The notes under the pieces are model-generated. The model was not told the origin of the DNA, made no database searches, and worked only from the letters and a program-made list of their open reading frames with translations. 64,000 bases of DNA from Euryodendron excelsum (taxonomy: Eukaryota; Streptophyta; Magnoliopsida; Ericales; Pentaphylacaceae), in contig CM065381.1 in the NCBI GenBank assembly GCA_033060915.1, positions 2,725,501-2,789,500 on the forward strand, read 5' to 3'. Positions 1 to 11,056 of the stretch are shown piece after piece; positions within the stretch are counted from its first letter, which is position 1; the number at the start of each line of letters is the position of its first letter. The position numbers were made by a program, and so were the translations under genes.

Positions 1-472
1 TGTCTTTACACTTACTCGTATAACGGGCAATCCATTGAGGGAAGCCGGTGTGTTCTATTGTTGAGAGTATATGCCTTGTGAGTTTTTGAATCAAAGCTGT
101 CGGTTGTTGTTATAGGAGGTATGATGGGTAATCTTTGAGAATATGACGTCTTATTTACACTTGAACCTCTCCTTTGTATTACATGTGACAGTTTGGTGGT
201 TAGCATGACATGAATGGGTTAATTTGAAATGCTTGCATTGTATTGTGCAAAGAAGTTGTTGTGAAACTGTTTTCGGATACGTTGCATGATGTGGATGTTT
301 GTGGGTATCATCACTGCAAGCCCTCATGAGACACCACTCGTCCAATAGGGGTAACCTGAAAGTTTAAAGGCTTGGTGCATATGCTAAATGCACTCGTGAC
401 TCCCACGAAAGTGGAGATATGTTTTTGGTTTTCTTAGTTTTGCTAGAGACTAGCAAAAGGTTAGTTGGGGGG
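1..472 (+). mobile_element. 3' internal end of LTR element Z
   Basis: No usable reading frame is present. The stretch ends in a purine-rich tract (about 461-472, TTAGTTGGGGGG) directly before TGTGATTG. That is the layout of a polypurine tract followed by an LTR in plant Ty3/gypsy elements. The preceding segment, with a GCTAGAGACTAGCAAAAGG-type motif, is typical of the untranslated 3' region before the LTR. The body of the element would lie left of the window. This is inferred from layout only; no coding domain is visible. Confidence 0.35.
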
Positions 473-849
473 TGTGATTGAGCTGCATAAGTGCAGTTAG
501 CTGTAGATTAGGTTAATTATGCCTTCTTTAGTGTATATTGTACTGAGAATCGTACTTTCAGTTCATTGCAGGTAAATATTGATAAAGAAGAGGGTTTGGA
601 GCCATAAAAGTGATCTAGAGTGCGGGCACGCATATCGAGGGCCGTTGTTGGGATTTATCTTGGGAAACGTGCGACTTATCCTCCATAGCTCGGAATGGAA
701 TGGAAGACGTGTCATTGGAAAGATCTCGCAAAGTTATGCAAGTTCACGTCTAACGAGCATTTCGAGAAATGGACTCCAAAAGTCTTGAGCAGAGCTACAA
801 AGAAGTGAAAGGGAGAATAGCTGAGAATTGAAGGAAAATACACTGAGGG

Positions 850-1104
850 TTCGAACTATGAAAATAGGAAGAAATAGGGAGTTCGAAACATGGCTAGCAA
901 AAGTTGAAGGAAATGTCTTTTTTGTCTTGGGGTTCGAACGCCCCATATGGGAGTTCGAACCATCAGAAGCTGGTTGAATAAATGAGTATGTTCAGGCCTT
1001 AGGGTTCGAACCCTAATTATAAGGGGAGTTGGGCGTTCGAACCATAAGAAGAAAAAAGTTGATTCGTGTTGCTGAGCATTCGAACGCCCTGAAGAGGGTT
1101 CGAA
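850..1104. repeat. Cluster of eight TTCGAA palindromes
   Basis: TTCGAA occurs at 850, 882, 933, 954, 1005, 1036, 1079 and 1099, mostly inside GGTTCGAAC or GCGTTCGAAC contexts. One site, 1001-1014, is a perfect 14 bp palindrome (AGGGTTCGAACCCT) that also matches the Pol III B-box core. The cluster lies inside the putative LTR Z, 60 to 310 bp upstream of its TATA box, where enhancer-like repeats of LTRs usually sit. The function is unknown. Confidence 0.75.
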
Positions 1105-1161
1105 CGCTAAGAAGGATTTTTGGCTTGGATCTCCTATTCCTGCTAGGACTCTGCTGTGATG

Positions 1162-1171
1162 TATATATATA
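1162..1171 (+). promoter_or_regulatory. TATA box of LTR Z
   Basis: TATATATATA lies downstream of the TTCGAA cluster and upstream of a T-rich leader. The position fits the U3/R boundary of the putative LTR. It is a sequence match only. Confidence 0.4.
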
Positions 1172-2147
1172 CCTCTTCGATTTTCTGAAGGAGGAGGGAC
1201 GTTTTTCTAGGGTTTTTCATCACTTTTTGGTCTAGTTTCAGAGGAGTAATTAAGTTTATTATTATTCTTGTAATTAAAACTCAAAAATTCAAGTTTTATT
1301 GTTTCAAACTCAAGATTGTGATCAAGAATTTCTCTTTACTGCATTTACTTCCAGATTTGTAGTTTGTTCATAGCTTTCACATTCTCCAACGTTTTCAATA
1401 CAATGTTTGGTTTATCCATGGCCATGAGCGGCTAAATATCTCAACTCAGGATCGATTGTGAAGATTAATCGGGGATCAAGGATGATCAATGGAGGTAAGG
1501 TTGAATTCATTGCCACATCTTCTTAATTTCTATTCTTCTCCTTCTTCTCCTTCATTCTAGATGCTTTCGAAAACCTGGGCGCCCTATTATGTTCTGTACC
1601 CCGTACATGTGAATACCGCACTCAGTATAGACGCTGCCTTGTAACGTTTATACGTGAGTCGGGCTCCATATACGTGTTGCATGAATCGATGATGCGCGTC
1701 CTTGATTATAACAATTTGAATTATTCTAGTAGTTGAAGATTGAGGGAAGTATTGGTTACAAAGTTAAATCTTCCGAATCCGAGATTCACGACGTAGTCGA
1801 AGGGTTTGACTTATATATAAAAACCTTCATCGGGATTCCAAGAAACTCGACTAATCCGATCAATTGATCCTGAGACTTTTTCTTTATAAAGCTTTATTTA
1901 ATTTCAGTTGCTCTTATTAGTTAAACATAGTCTAGTTTATTTGAAGAAAAAAAACAAACACAAGATTTTCTTTTTCTCTTTTTAGAAGCATTAGTTGATA
2001 AAAGTTAGGATTGGGTTTAGTGTGAGAGTTTTCTTGTGAACACCTTGGCATTGCTCCTCGAGGGACGATACTCGTATTTTCGAGATTCTATATTGCACCG
2101 CGACCCGTGCACTTGCGGTTGAGCACCATCTAACTCGGTAGCATTCA

Positions 2148-4052
2148 AGCAGTGAGTTCAATGACCTTTTTGCCTACCAAATGTCATTGACTCGATGCCA
2201 TAGAACCCCCAGAGAGTTAGGTTGGTGCCGACCTTTTACTTTTCTTGCATATTAACTTGTACGTATCTAACTTGCCCTGTTTTAATTTTTTACTTGGGGT
2301 GTGAACTTGTCTGATCTATACAAGGTTCTTAACTACCGAGGCTTTGGTCAGTTGTGAGATATTGCGAGGACCCCCCACATCTTCCTAAACAACCCTCTCC
2401 GAACCTCCACTTTTACTGTATCAACCAGGACCTCACCAAGTGTGATTGCCAAGCTAGCAAAGGAGAGTCGTGGGGATTATGATTGAGCATATCCATCTTG
2501 ACAACTAGGTGACTATTGTTGAAGTGCCTGTTGACGCGTTACCACCAGTAGGGAGTTTGGCAACTCAAGTTGTTGACGACGAGATCCCGATGTCATCAAG
2601 AGTTAACTTCCCAAGTTAGGAATCATTTGAATTGCCTCAGACCACTATTGACATGGCGGCCCATCTTGGTGATCATTCAATCGAAGATATATCCTCAGAT
2701 CGGTCAAGGCTGTTCAGATCAACGTCTACTTCAACTCTAGTCACGGTACCAGACCGTTGAGTTACAGCTAAAATTGGGAAGAGGCATAAGCTGGTGTACC
2801 CATTGTCTTCTGATTCCGATACTACTGACATGATGAACCTCAAAGAAATAGTGTTGTAGAAGGTGGCAAAGATCTTAGAGAAATCAGGGAAGCTAGTGGC
2901 CGAAAAGGTGAAGCTCGTTTCTCCTGCTCCCGCTATAGAGGTCAGCGCTAATGAACCTGAAAAGCAAAGGAGGGAGACAAGGGCGTCCAAGAAAAAACCA
3001 ATGGTAAGGGACCCGCTGATCGAACCTGTGCCAAAAAAGGCCAAAGTTGTGTTGGTCAACCCTCTTCCAAGTAGCAGCGCGGCTACTGATGATGCTGACT
3101 TTGTGGTTGTTAAATTCACAGTTGGTGATCGCCGGATGCAACCGACTGACTCCATGATCAAGTCGGCTGAAGTGGCATTGGGGGTAGTTGAAAGTAACTT
3201 ACAATGGGTTAACACTGATTTACTGGAGAGCAACGATAATCTTTCTGTCTTCGTAGGAGCTTTCCATGAGTCCCTGCTGGTAGGTTTACTTACCTATTTA
3301 TTTTTAGCAGCTACTTTATTAATCGTGCACTAATCTTGTTGCCTTTGTTTCACTTTCAGGGCTTTCTCAATGCTTTGGAGGCCATACGGCGCTTTCAAGC
3401 TCTGTCTGAGGAGCACAATCAACTTGTGAAGGAGCACAACTCGTTGAAGACGAAGTGGATCAAGATGAAACAGTCCCAACTGACAGCCGAAAAAGAAGCG
3501 AAGAAGGCAAGGATTGCCCTGGACTAAGCTACAACCGACCTAATCCAGAAGGATAATGCGGTGTCAAAGTTGGAGGATGAGAAGGCCATACTCACTGTGG
3601 ATTTATACAAGGCAAATGCTGAAATCGATGGTCTTAGAGTCGAGCTTGCCAAGGAGAGGGCCAAGTTTGAGGAGAGGCATAAGCAGAACTTGGATGATAC
3701 TGCTGACCAGATGGTCGATCTTGGGCAGTTTATCTTCATCGAAGGCTGGCACTAGGCTCTGAAGGCGATGAATGTGGAGAGCTCCTCCAGCCTTTGGAAG
3801 GAGATTCCAGACTACTTTGAGAAGACACTGGGGGGGCAGTGATGAAGATGCTGCCGAGAAGGCCAAGGACCCTAAGACTCTAGTAGTTCTTGCACGGTTG
3901 CATCTGAGGTGATTGAAGATGGTGTCCCCAAGGCCGCTGATACAGATGTGCTGAAGACGGTTGAGGATGACATCTCGAAGACAGTTGAAGCTGGGCTTAC
4001 TCTTTCTAACTCAACTGATTCGACTAAGAAGCCTACTGAAGACGTGGTTTAG
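2148..4052 (+). pseudogene. Antisense gene of element A, truncated and broken
   Basis: This plus-strand reading frame opposes gag-pol. Conceptual translation matches the counterpart in element B block by block: a ...LSDLYKVLNYRGFGQ... block near 2310 against DLKKVLNYVGEG, and an ...LRTSTFT... block near 2400 against LRYSTFT. A Lys-rich segment (about 2863-3270) comes next, then a heptad-rich coiled-coil region (3360-3750). A GT-AG intron (3280-3359) sits exactly where B has one; B's first intron has a counterpart donor at 2221 but no clear acceptor here. The N-terminal part is missing because LTR Z abuts at about 2147. Stops occur near 2362, at 3525 and at 3753. The N-terminal domain seen in B resembles the family known as putative gypsy type transposon (PF04195). 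The biochemical role is unknown. Confidence 0.75.
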
Positions 4053-4252
4053 CTTTAGTTATAGCTTTCTGTACTTGTTTTTCTCATTGTGTCGTAGCTA
4101 TATTTTTCTTTCATGAAGTCTTGTAATGAACTCGCTGTTTTGAATGAATATAAATTCTGTTGTCTAACTTGATTCTTATATGGTAGCTTGTCAGTTAAAC
4201 CACAAAATATCAACTCTGAATTTTCACTCTGACCTGGCTTAATTGACCAAGG

Positions 4253-4770
4253 CCTTCTTTGGCTGACCTGTCCAATGTCTTGACAGGACCAAGTTTTTGG
4301 ACTTGGTTTTTTATGGCCTTTATTGGTTAACTTACCAACAAGTTGGATAAGACTAAGTTTTTACACTTTGTTTTTATGGCCTTCATTAGCCGACCTGTCA
4401 ACAAGTTGAATAGGACCAAATTTTTACACTTTGTTTTTATGGCCTTCATTAACCAACCTGCCAATAGGTTGGACAAGATCAAGTTTTGACACTTAGTTTT
4501 TATGGCCTTCATTGACCGTCCTGCCAACAAGTTGGACAGGACTAAGTTTTGACACTTGATTTTTTATGGCTTTTATTGGCCAACCTGCCAATAGGTTGGA
4601 CAGAACTAAGTTTTTACACTTGATTTTTTACGGCCTTTATTGGCTGACCTGCCAACAAGTTGGATAGGACTAACTTTTCACACTTGGTTTTTATGGCCTT
4701 CATTGGTCGACCTGCTAACAAATTGGGCAGAACCAAATTTTTACACTTGGTTTTTATGGTTATCCCCTTT
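4253..4770. repeat. 63-64 bp tandem array, eight copies (element A)
   Basis: The GACCTGYC-like core recurs at 4263, 4326, 4389, 4452, 4515, 4579, 4643 and 4706, a period of 63 to 64 bp. Units carry a CCAACAAGTTGG-type inverted repeat and a second (A)CTAAGT...ACTTGGT-type inverted repeat. The array lies between the 3' end of the antisense gene and the 3' end of integrase, so both transcripts would run into it. Element B has the same array at 55209-55528. Confidence 0.9.
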
Positions 4771-4874
4771 TTATGCTTGTCTGCTGTTTAGTTGAATCAC
4801 TTGCAACTTTTCAGGAAAAAAACAAAATATTATCATAAATTGTTTTTTATCATTACATCATTTAGGAAATAGCC

Positions 4875-6144
4875 CTACTGATAGAATTTTCTGTGTTTTC
4901 CAAGGTAGGGGTAATTGTCTCCCTTCCTCGACAGTTTCCAGTCAGTATGCCCCCACGCCAACTTGGGATGAAACTCTATAAGGGCCTTCCCAATTTGGGT
5001 TGAGCTTCTCTTCTGCCAGATTTTTGGTTTGCCTCCAATGGCTTTCTTAACACTAAATCACCCGGAGCAAAACCTCTTGGTTGGACTCATTTGTTGTAGG
5101 CTCGGCTTAGTTGCTAATGATGTCCAATAAGTTTGAGTAGGGCAGCCTCTCTCTTTTTTTGATAAGGTCGAGATCCTTTACCAAAGTCTGTTCATTAAGT
5201 CCAGTGTCAAATACTACTGATTTGATGGTTAGGAGTTCGACTTTTAAAGGTATTACTGCCTCCACCCCATATGCCATTGAGAAATGGGTTTTTCCAGCAG
5301 GTATCCTTAAAGTGGTTCTATAGGACCATAAGACACTCGACAGTTCTTCTACCCATCTTCCTTTAGCTTTCTCTAGCCTCTTTTTTATTCCATTGAGCAT
5401 GGTCTAGTTTGATATCTCGGCTTGCCCATTACACTGCGAATAGGCTGGCGTGGAATAGTAGTTTTTAATCCCAAGCTCGTTACAGAAGTCTCTAAACATG
5501 TTGTCGTTGAACTGGGTGTCGTTGTCTGAGACTAGTGCTCTAGGTATGCCGAATCTTGTAATGATGCTCCTCTATGCAAGCCTCTTGGCATCAACTTCTC
5601 TGATAATAGATAAAGGCTCTACTTCCACCCACTTAGTGAAGTAATCAGTTGCCGCTATAAGGAATCTCTTATTCCCTAGAGCTTGGGGTAGTGGGCCGAC
5701 TATGTCCAACCCCCATTGTGCAAAAGGCCATGGGCTGGTAATTGTTGTGAGGTCCTCAGTAGGCTGGTGAATGATCGGCGCAAACTTCTGGCACTTTTCA
5801 CACTTCAACACATACTGGGCTGCATCTTTCAGCATATATGGTCACCAATAACCTTGAGAAATAGCTTAGTGTGCAAAGGATCTTCCGCCGACGTGACTCC
5901 TGCAAATACCTTCGTGAATTTCGAACAGAATGCCCTGCACTTTGTCGGAGTAAACACAATATAGATAGGGGCCAGTGAATGATCTTCTATACAACTCTTT
6001 GTAAGAGGATAGCCAATACTTTATCGACTTGTTCTTGACTCTTCTAGCCTTGTTCTTGTCTTTCGGCAGCTCGTCTTTGTCAAGGTAGAAGATGATCGGG
6101 TTCATCCAAGATAACCCTAATTGCTCAATAGCCAAGGCTTGCAC
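4875..6144 (-). pseudogene. Integrase of element A (broken)
   Basis: Reading from 6144 downward: a linker, an HHCC zinc-binding region (HEGICRSHVGGRS then CEKCQKF), and the catalytic core with WGLDIVGPLP and the second acidic block VSDNDTQF, followed by YSTPAYSQCNGQAE. The C-terminal part has a PNWEGPYRV motif, typical of plant gypsy integrases. The frame is interrupted by stops around 5866, 5836, 5572 and 5404, and a shift is needed near the end to reach the stop at 4875-4877, which aligns with the end of B's integrase. It would have inserted the element's cDNA; it is now non-functional. No chromodomain is visible. Confidence 0.87.
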
Positions 6145-6154
6145 TTCTTCTTAA

Positions 6155-6600
6155 AATATGCTTGGACTCGACAATGTTTCCACATGAATGGTTCTCCTTA
6201 ATCCCGACTTTAAGGCTGCTGCTAGTGTTACCAAGGCATCAACATGAGCGTTGCTGTCGCGGCTGATCTGATGGAGTTTGTAATTACTGAATTTGCCAAG
6301 CAGCTCCCTTGCTTTTGCCAAGTACTTCACCATTCTGTCATTTTTCGCCGCATACTCACCCATGATCTAGTTGACCACTAACTGGGAATTTGAATATATA
6401 GCAATCTCGGCAATTTTGAGCTCTATAGCTCAGCGCAATCCGGCGAGCAGAGCCTCATACGCTGACTTATTGTTTGATGCAATAAACTCCAATTTGATAT
6501 CCTGCTCCAGTGCCATACCATCTAGCATGATGAGTACTATGCCTGATCCTACCCCCTATCGTTGGATACTCTGTCGACAAAGAACTTCCAATGGTCAGTA
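6155..6600 (-). pseudogene. Second (archaeal-type) RNase H domain of element A
   Basis: Between the RT-linked RNase H and integrase, the minus strand encodes a second RNase H fold. It has an FVDR... opening for the first acidic block, a YSNSQLVVNQI block, a KELLGKF-like helix, and a final SRDSNAHVDALVTLA block (6230-6270), the RDxNxxADxLA signature of archaeal/plant-type RNase H. A second RNase H here is a known hallmark of the Tat lineage. Stops in its N-terminal half show decay. Confidence 0.75.
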
Positions 6601-6645
6601 ATCTCCCATAGTTCTAAAGGGGGTTCGCCATTTGCTTGATCGACA

Positions 6646-8230
6646 TCACATGTCTGAATGGGTTCCTTGGGGCAGTTCAATAGAGAATTCAGCAATAAAA
6701 TCAGCTAATACCTTACCTTTTACTGCCGATATGTCAAACTCTCCCAGCCCCACAGCCCATTTTGCTAGTCTTCCCAAGAAGTCAGCTCTTCTGAGGAGTG
6801 GCTTAAGTTGATGGTTTGTAAAGACATTGATTGTATGGACCCTGAAGTAGTGCACTAACTTTTGTGATGCCATCACCAATGCAAGGGCCAGTTTCTCTAG
6901 TGGAAGATACTTGCTATCTGCCCCCATAAAAGTTTTGCTTATGTAGTACACTGGCTTCTCTATCTTGCTTTTACAGTAGGACGGCGCTGACTGCATGGTT
7001 TGATACTGCCAGATAGAGATAGAGTTCTTTATGTTTTAGTGGCCTAGAAAGCAGTGGTGGCTGGGCCAAGTATTTCTTCAAGTCGGCAAGGACCTGGTCA
7101 CAATCAGGAGTCTAATTAAATTGCTCTCATTTCTTCAAAATTTGAAAAAATGGTCGGCACTTATCTGAAGATCGGCTTATGAACCGGTTGAGAGCCGCTG
7201 CCATTCTGGTCAACTTCTGAACTTCCTTGATGCTCTTTGGGGCCTGGATATTCTGGATTGCACTTATTTGATTCGGATCTGCTTCAATCCCCCGGTGTGT
7301 GACTAAAAATCCAAAAAAATTTCCAAAGCTTACCCCGAACACATATTTAAAGGCATTGAGCCTCATGTTGTAGCTTTTAAGGATATTGAACACTTCTTTT
7401 AGATCGGCTAAGTGTTGTCTACTGACCTTACTTTTAACCACCATGTCATCAACGTACACTTCAACAATGCTGCCGATGTGTTGCTTGAATATTTTGGTGA
7501 CCAATCTCTGATAGGTGGCGCCTGCATTCTTTAGACCAAAGGGCATTACTTTGTAACAGAAGATACCTTTGAAGTGATGAAGGAATTTTTTTTCTTGATC
7601 CTCTTCATAAAGCGAGATCTGGTGATATCCACTGTTGGCATCTAGGAAACTCATCTTCTCAAATCCAGCTATTGCATTCACCAGCTGGTCGATCTTTGGA
7701 AGAGGGAAAGGGTCCTTAGGGCATACCTTATTTAAGTCAATGAAGTCAACACAAACCCTCCACTTGCCATTCTTCTTCTTTACCACCACTGTGTTTGAGA
7801 GTCAGCATAGGTAGTAGACTTCCCTTATTGCCCCCGTTTCAAGGAGCCTGTCCATCTATTCAGTTACAGCATTCACATGTTGAGTAGCTACCATTCTCCC
7901 CTTCTAGACCACAGGTCGGCACTGTGAGTCCACACTAAATCTGTGGCAAGCTACTTGTGGATCAATTCCTGGCATGTCATAAGGTGTCCAGGTGAACACT
8001 TTATTATACTTTATCAGTAGATTGATCAATGATTTCTCCTCAGATTTAGACAGAGAGGTGCCGAGAACAAGGTATTTTTCTTCACCATGCCGATCTATGA
8101 AAACCTTCTTCAAGTCCTCAAATGCCTTATTTTCTGGTAACAGTCCAACATCATCGATCGTGGGCGTTTCTTCGTGAAGTTTCATCATCTGTACCTTACC
8201 GATTTTTTCTTTGGTGGCACATGCCGTCAA
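6646..8230 (-). pseudogene. Reverse transcriptase and RNase H of element A
   Basis: The 7789-7127 stretch is an open RT core: KKKNGKWRVCVDF, then DPFPLPKIDQLV, SFLDANSGYHQI, MPFGLKNAGATYQR, and the catalytic YVDDMVVKS (about 7430-7455). The region upstream (8230-7904) is the RT N-terminal extension (TPYDMPGID...). RNase H follows at 6996-6646 (KPVYYISKTF, PLEKLALALV, FTNHQLKPLL, FDISAVKGK). Stops near 7902, 7855, 7803 and 7124 separate the blocks. It copied the element's RNA into DNA; element B has lost this whole region. Confidence 0.92.
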
Positions 8231-8236
8231 AAAGCA

Positions 8237-8800
8237 TTACTTAGCTGCTACTTGGTCCCTTCTTATCTCTCCTACTCCTCCTAGGGTTGAAAAATGGATT
8301 AACTGATGGTAGGACGAATGTATAGCTTTTATAAGGTGTAACCATGTCTGACCCATGATTGCATTGTAGGGGCAAGGCATATTAACCACCAGGAACTCCG
8401 TTTGAATAGTAATCCCTCCCACAGTAACCAGGACAATTACTTTTCCCAGTGGCTAGACCAGGTCTGAGTTGAATCCAACTAAGAGGTTTAATGATAGTTG
8501 GAGATCGACGTCCTTTAGTCCTAGCTTCTTAAAAAAGTCGTAGAACATAACTTTAGAGGAGCTTGCTTAATTAATCAGTAGCTTTTTTACGTCACAATCC
8601 CCCAATCGTAGCGTTACCACCAACGCATTATTATATGGCAGTTGCATTCCTGCCAAGTCATCGTCGATGAAGGTTATGGCCTCAGCACGGTTGCTGACCT
8701 TTATCTTTTTTCTTGGGACTTCCAACTGCATTACCTCCCTGAGGTGTGCTGTTTTCTAGATCTCTGTCTGGTATCTGTGTGGGTCTACAATTGCTGATTT
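8237..8800 (-). pseudogene. Retropepsin region of element A (active site lost)
   Basis: This is homologous to B's protease region, with DCDVKKLLI, then a C-terminal GGITIQTEFLVVN block and a YNAIMGQTWLH block. Where B reads DQGSSSEV, element A reads N-stop-ASSSKV, so the catalytic Asp is replaced and the Gly codon region is broken by a stop (about 8560-8580). DQGSS instead of the retroviral DTGSS is common in this lineage and is not itself a defect. Confidence 0.75.
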
Positions 8801-8904
8801 TGCCGATCCATGAAGGACATTGATTATTCAAACAGGTTCAGTTCTGACTTCTTTCTAGGGGGTGGCTTCCTGCTTTGTTTACTCTGTCTTTCGTTTTGTC
8901 TTCT

Positions 8905-10489
8905 CTAGGTTAATGTATTGGTCAAGGTGTCCTGCCTTTGCCAATTCTTCCAAGTGACTCTTAAGATATTGGCAATTCTCCGTCTGATGCCCCTTTTTCC
9001 TATGGTAAGAGCAGAACTTCCTCTAGTCTCGTGTGTCAGGACCTCCTCCCAACTTTGGGGGCTACTTGAAGAATGACTTGTCTCGTATTTGGGACAAAAT
9101 CTTGTAAATTGGGTTCTTGAAGACGGTGTTGACCCCTTCTGTAATTTTTCTGCCTCGGCTATTGTTATTGTTCTCCTTACGTCTGGGCTTCTTGCTTTCA
9201 CGCCCATCTTTTTTCTTAGTCTTCTCTCTGACCTTCTCTTGTGTTGGCGGTGCTGCATCTTCTTCCACCCATGCATATTGTTCAATCCTCAGTATCAGGT
9301 CATGTATATGGGCGACTGGTTTCTTCATGAGCGATTGCCTCAACCTATGCTCTCTGGGAAGGTCGATCTTGAACTATGCAACAGCCAGCTGCTCGTTGCA
9401 GTACTCTATTTCATTATAGGCCTCCTAGTATCTCCTTGCATACATGCGCAATCCCTCGTCAACTTTCTTTTACAAGGTTAGCAAGTAATCTACCTCCTTC
9501 GGCTGCTTACTGTTGGTTATGAACTTGTTAGTGAATAGCTTGATGAGTTGTCTCCAGCTTGATACGGATCTAGATTTTAACTTGCTGAACCATCGAATGG
9601 CTACTTCTCCTAGGCTTGAGGGAAAAACTCGGCACATGAGTGAATCATCATAGCTCAATAGCGACATTATCTGCTTGTAGTGCCGAACATGAGTAATGGA
9701 ATCCGACTTCCCATCATAAGGCGTAAACTTTGGTGGGGTAGATTTTCTAGGAAGTCGGCATACATCAATCTCTACTGTGAAGGGTGTGGAGGCAATCTGA
9801 TCCATGGCTCTTCTGGCTAGATGTTGGGCTGTCCACTCCTTTTGGTGCTTATCCCCGTTGTCGAGCCAATCTTCTAGCCAATTGTCTCAATCCTGCTACT
9901 CTGGCTCAACCCTTGCCGGGTCTCTCGCTAGTGTTCGATTCCTTTGTGGCTACAAATCTTCTCGTCGCTCCATATAGTGCCTTGTACTGGCTGTATGGCT
10001 CCTTGTTGCATGTGCCGCCGGAGGGCTCATATTTCTTGAATTTGACCTCCTTCTCTGCCATCGATCTAATGATCTCTCGAGTACTCGTCCATCTTATCTG
10101 GAAATTGCTTCCCTCATTGCTTCAATCGTTGATCTGAGGTAGGCAATCTCTTCATCTCGTTACCAGATCTCCTGCTTAGTAGATCGGAGCAATAAATTAT
10201 TGGGTACGCGATCACTAAATGGTGATGGATTCAAGTTCTTGCGGTGATTCCTTTGGCGCTGTGGATTTTGGGCGTACTATAAAGCCCGTGCTAAGTCCTC
10301 CTGTCTTTCCGGCCAGTTGCCTCTAAGGAATTGTGTCTTCGACCTAATGAAGTGTCCTCTGGGAGTTCGCAACGGATCATTGTCATGCCGACTTGATTGG
10401 TGTGTGCCATCGTGACTACGGACGTCATGGCTGTCATTTAGTTCCCTATTCATGAGATCAACTCCTCCAAGATAGCTGGTACTCATCAT
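8905..10489 (-). pseudogene. Gag of element A (broken)
   Basis: The likely start is ATG 10489 (MMSTSYLGG), just inside the primer-binding site. The central retrotransposon gag domain is read at 9805-9470 (PPKFTPYDGKSD, HVRHYKQIMSL, GEVAIRWFSKL, SSWRQLIKLF) and continues as a helical PREHRLRQSLMKKP segment. A basic linker and a compact metal-binding-like block CSYHRKKGHQTENCQYLK (about 8960-9015) follow. Stops interrupt it at about 10275, 9470, 9440, 9060 and 9030. It would form the virus-like particle. Confidence 0.8.
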
Positions 10490-10499
10490 TGTGTAAACC

Positions 10500-10517
10500 T
10501 TCCCACAGACGGTGCCA
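10500..10517 (-). promoter_or_regulatory. Primer-binding-like site of element A
   Basis: On the minus strand TGGCACCGTCTGTGGGAA starts 2 nt inside the LTR. It is not the TGGTATCAGAGC site for initiator tRNA-Met. The first nine bases differ by one from TGGCGCCGT, the start of the tRNA-Asp type site of related plant elements. Element B has TGGCGTCGT in the same place. Confidence 0.6.
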
Positions 10518-10519
10518 AT

Positions 10520-11056
10520 TGTAAGTGAAATTTTTAGGAAGGCCTGGTTAAACTCTCGAAACCAAATTGACGAGCACAAATAATCTGCAAGAGAAGAAGA
10601 CGATAAGAATGTCTCGACCTTCTTTGGGTCGAAAGCACTCCGATGATTAAGTTAGCAAGTTTAACCACAATGAATCGAATAAAATATTAGAGAGCTAGAA
10701 CTTAAGTGAACATACATCACACCTTTAGTGCATGGGTTATTTATAGTCTTTGAAATGCCATGTTTCCTTTGGGATTTGGAGTTACTTTCCTCCTAGGAAT
10801 CGTTGTTGATAAAGTTGGTTTGATGCTTTGAACTTATCTTTTGCTTGTCCTAATTCATTTAGAAATAGGATTTTTATTACGGGATTTATTAGTCATAGTA
10901 CCTTTTGGATTAGGATTCATAGGCCAGCCACTATAGGTCCCCACTTCTGATCAACAGGGGATTTGTCTGCTAGGTTGGGACTCATAGGCCGACCTTACTG
11001 GGCTGGCTTTTCCTAGTCTTGGGCTTGGCTCTTATTGGGCCCATAGGTATAGTCCA
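10520..11056 (-). mobile_element. LTR of element A
   Basis: It begins TGTAAGTGAAATTTTTAGG against TGTAGGTGGAATTTTTCGG in element B and keeps further matching blocks (TTAGCAAGTTTAA-like near 10650). The inner boundary is firm because of the primer site beside it. The outer end is uncertain: it is set at 11056 (...AGTCCA), but 10953-10956 is an alternative. The partner LTR is missing, so the ends and target duplication cannot be checked. Confidence 0.6.
10738..10745 (-). promoter_or_regulatory. TATA box of LTR A
   Basis: TATAAATA on the minus strand lies inside LTR A about 220 bp before the internal region, the expected place for the promoter that drives gag-pol. Confidence 0.4.

Larger units (their letters stand above)
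473..2147 (+). mobile_element. Probable 3' LTR of element Z
   Basis: The segment starts TGTGATTG after a purine tract. It has a TATA box near 1162 and a long untranslated stretch after it. Near 2060-2125 it contains a CCTCGAGGGACGATACTCG-like block and a TTGCACCGCGACCCGTGCAC-like block of the kind found in the U5 part of plant gypsy LTRs. The right edge is placed at GCATTCA (2141-2147) because sequence homologous to the antisense gene of element B (53345 onward) begins immediately after it. The edge is good to about 10 bp. The other LTR is outside the window, so identity and target duplication cannot be tested. Confidence 0.45.
2148..11056 (-). mobile_element. Ty3/gypsy (Tat-type) retrotransposon A, decayed
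   Basis: Minus-strand coding order is gag, protease, reverse transcriptase, RNase H, a second RNase H-like domain, then integrase, which is Ty3/gypsy order; the second RNase H is the mark of the Tat lineage. One LTR is present (10520 to about 11056) with a primer-binding-like site beside it. The opposite end is missing: homology to element B stops near 2148, inside the antisense gene, where LTR Z begins. Many in-frame stops (for example in gag, protease and before integrase) show it is dead. It carries a plus-strand gene and a tandem-repeat array in the same places as element B. Confidence 0.88.

Noticed and set aside
4327..4530. Repeated peptide (IKTKCKNLVLSNLL) on the minus strand, and a similar one at 55253-55570.
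   Set aside because: These are translations of the tandem DNA repeat in a chance open frame.
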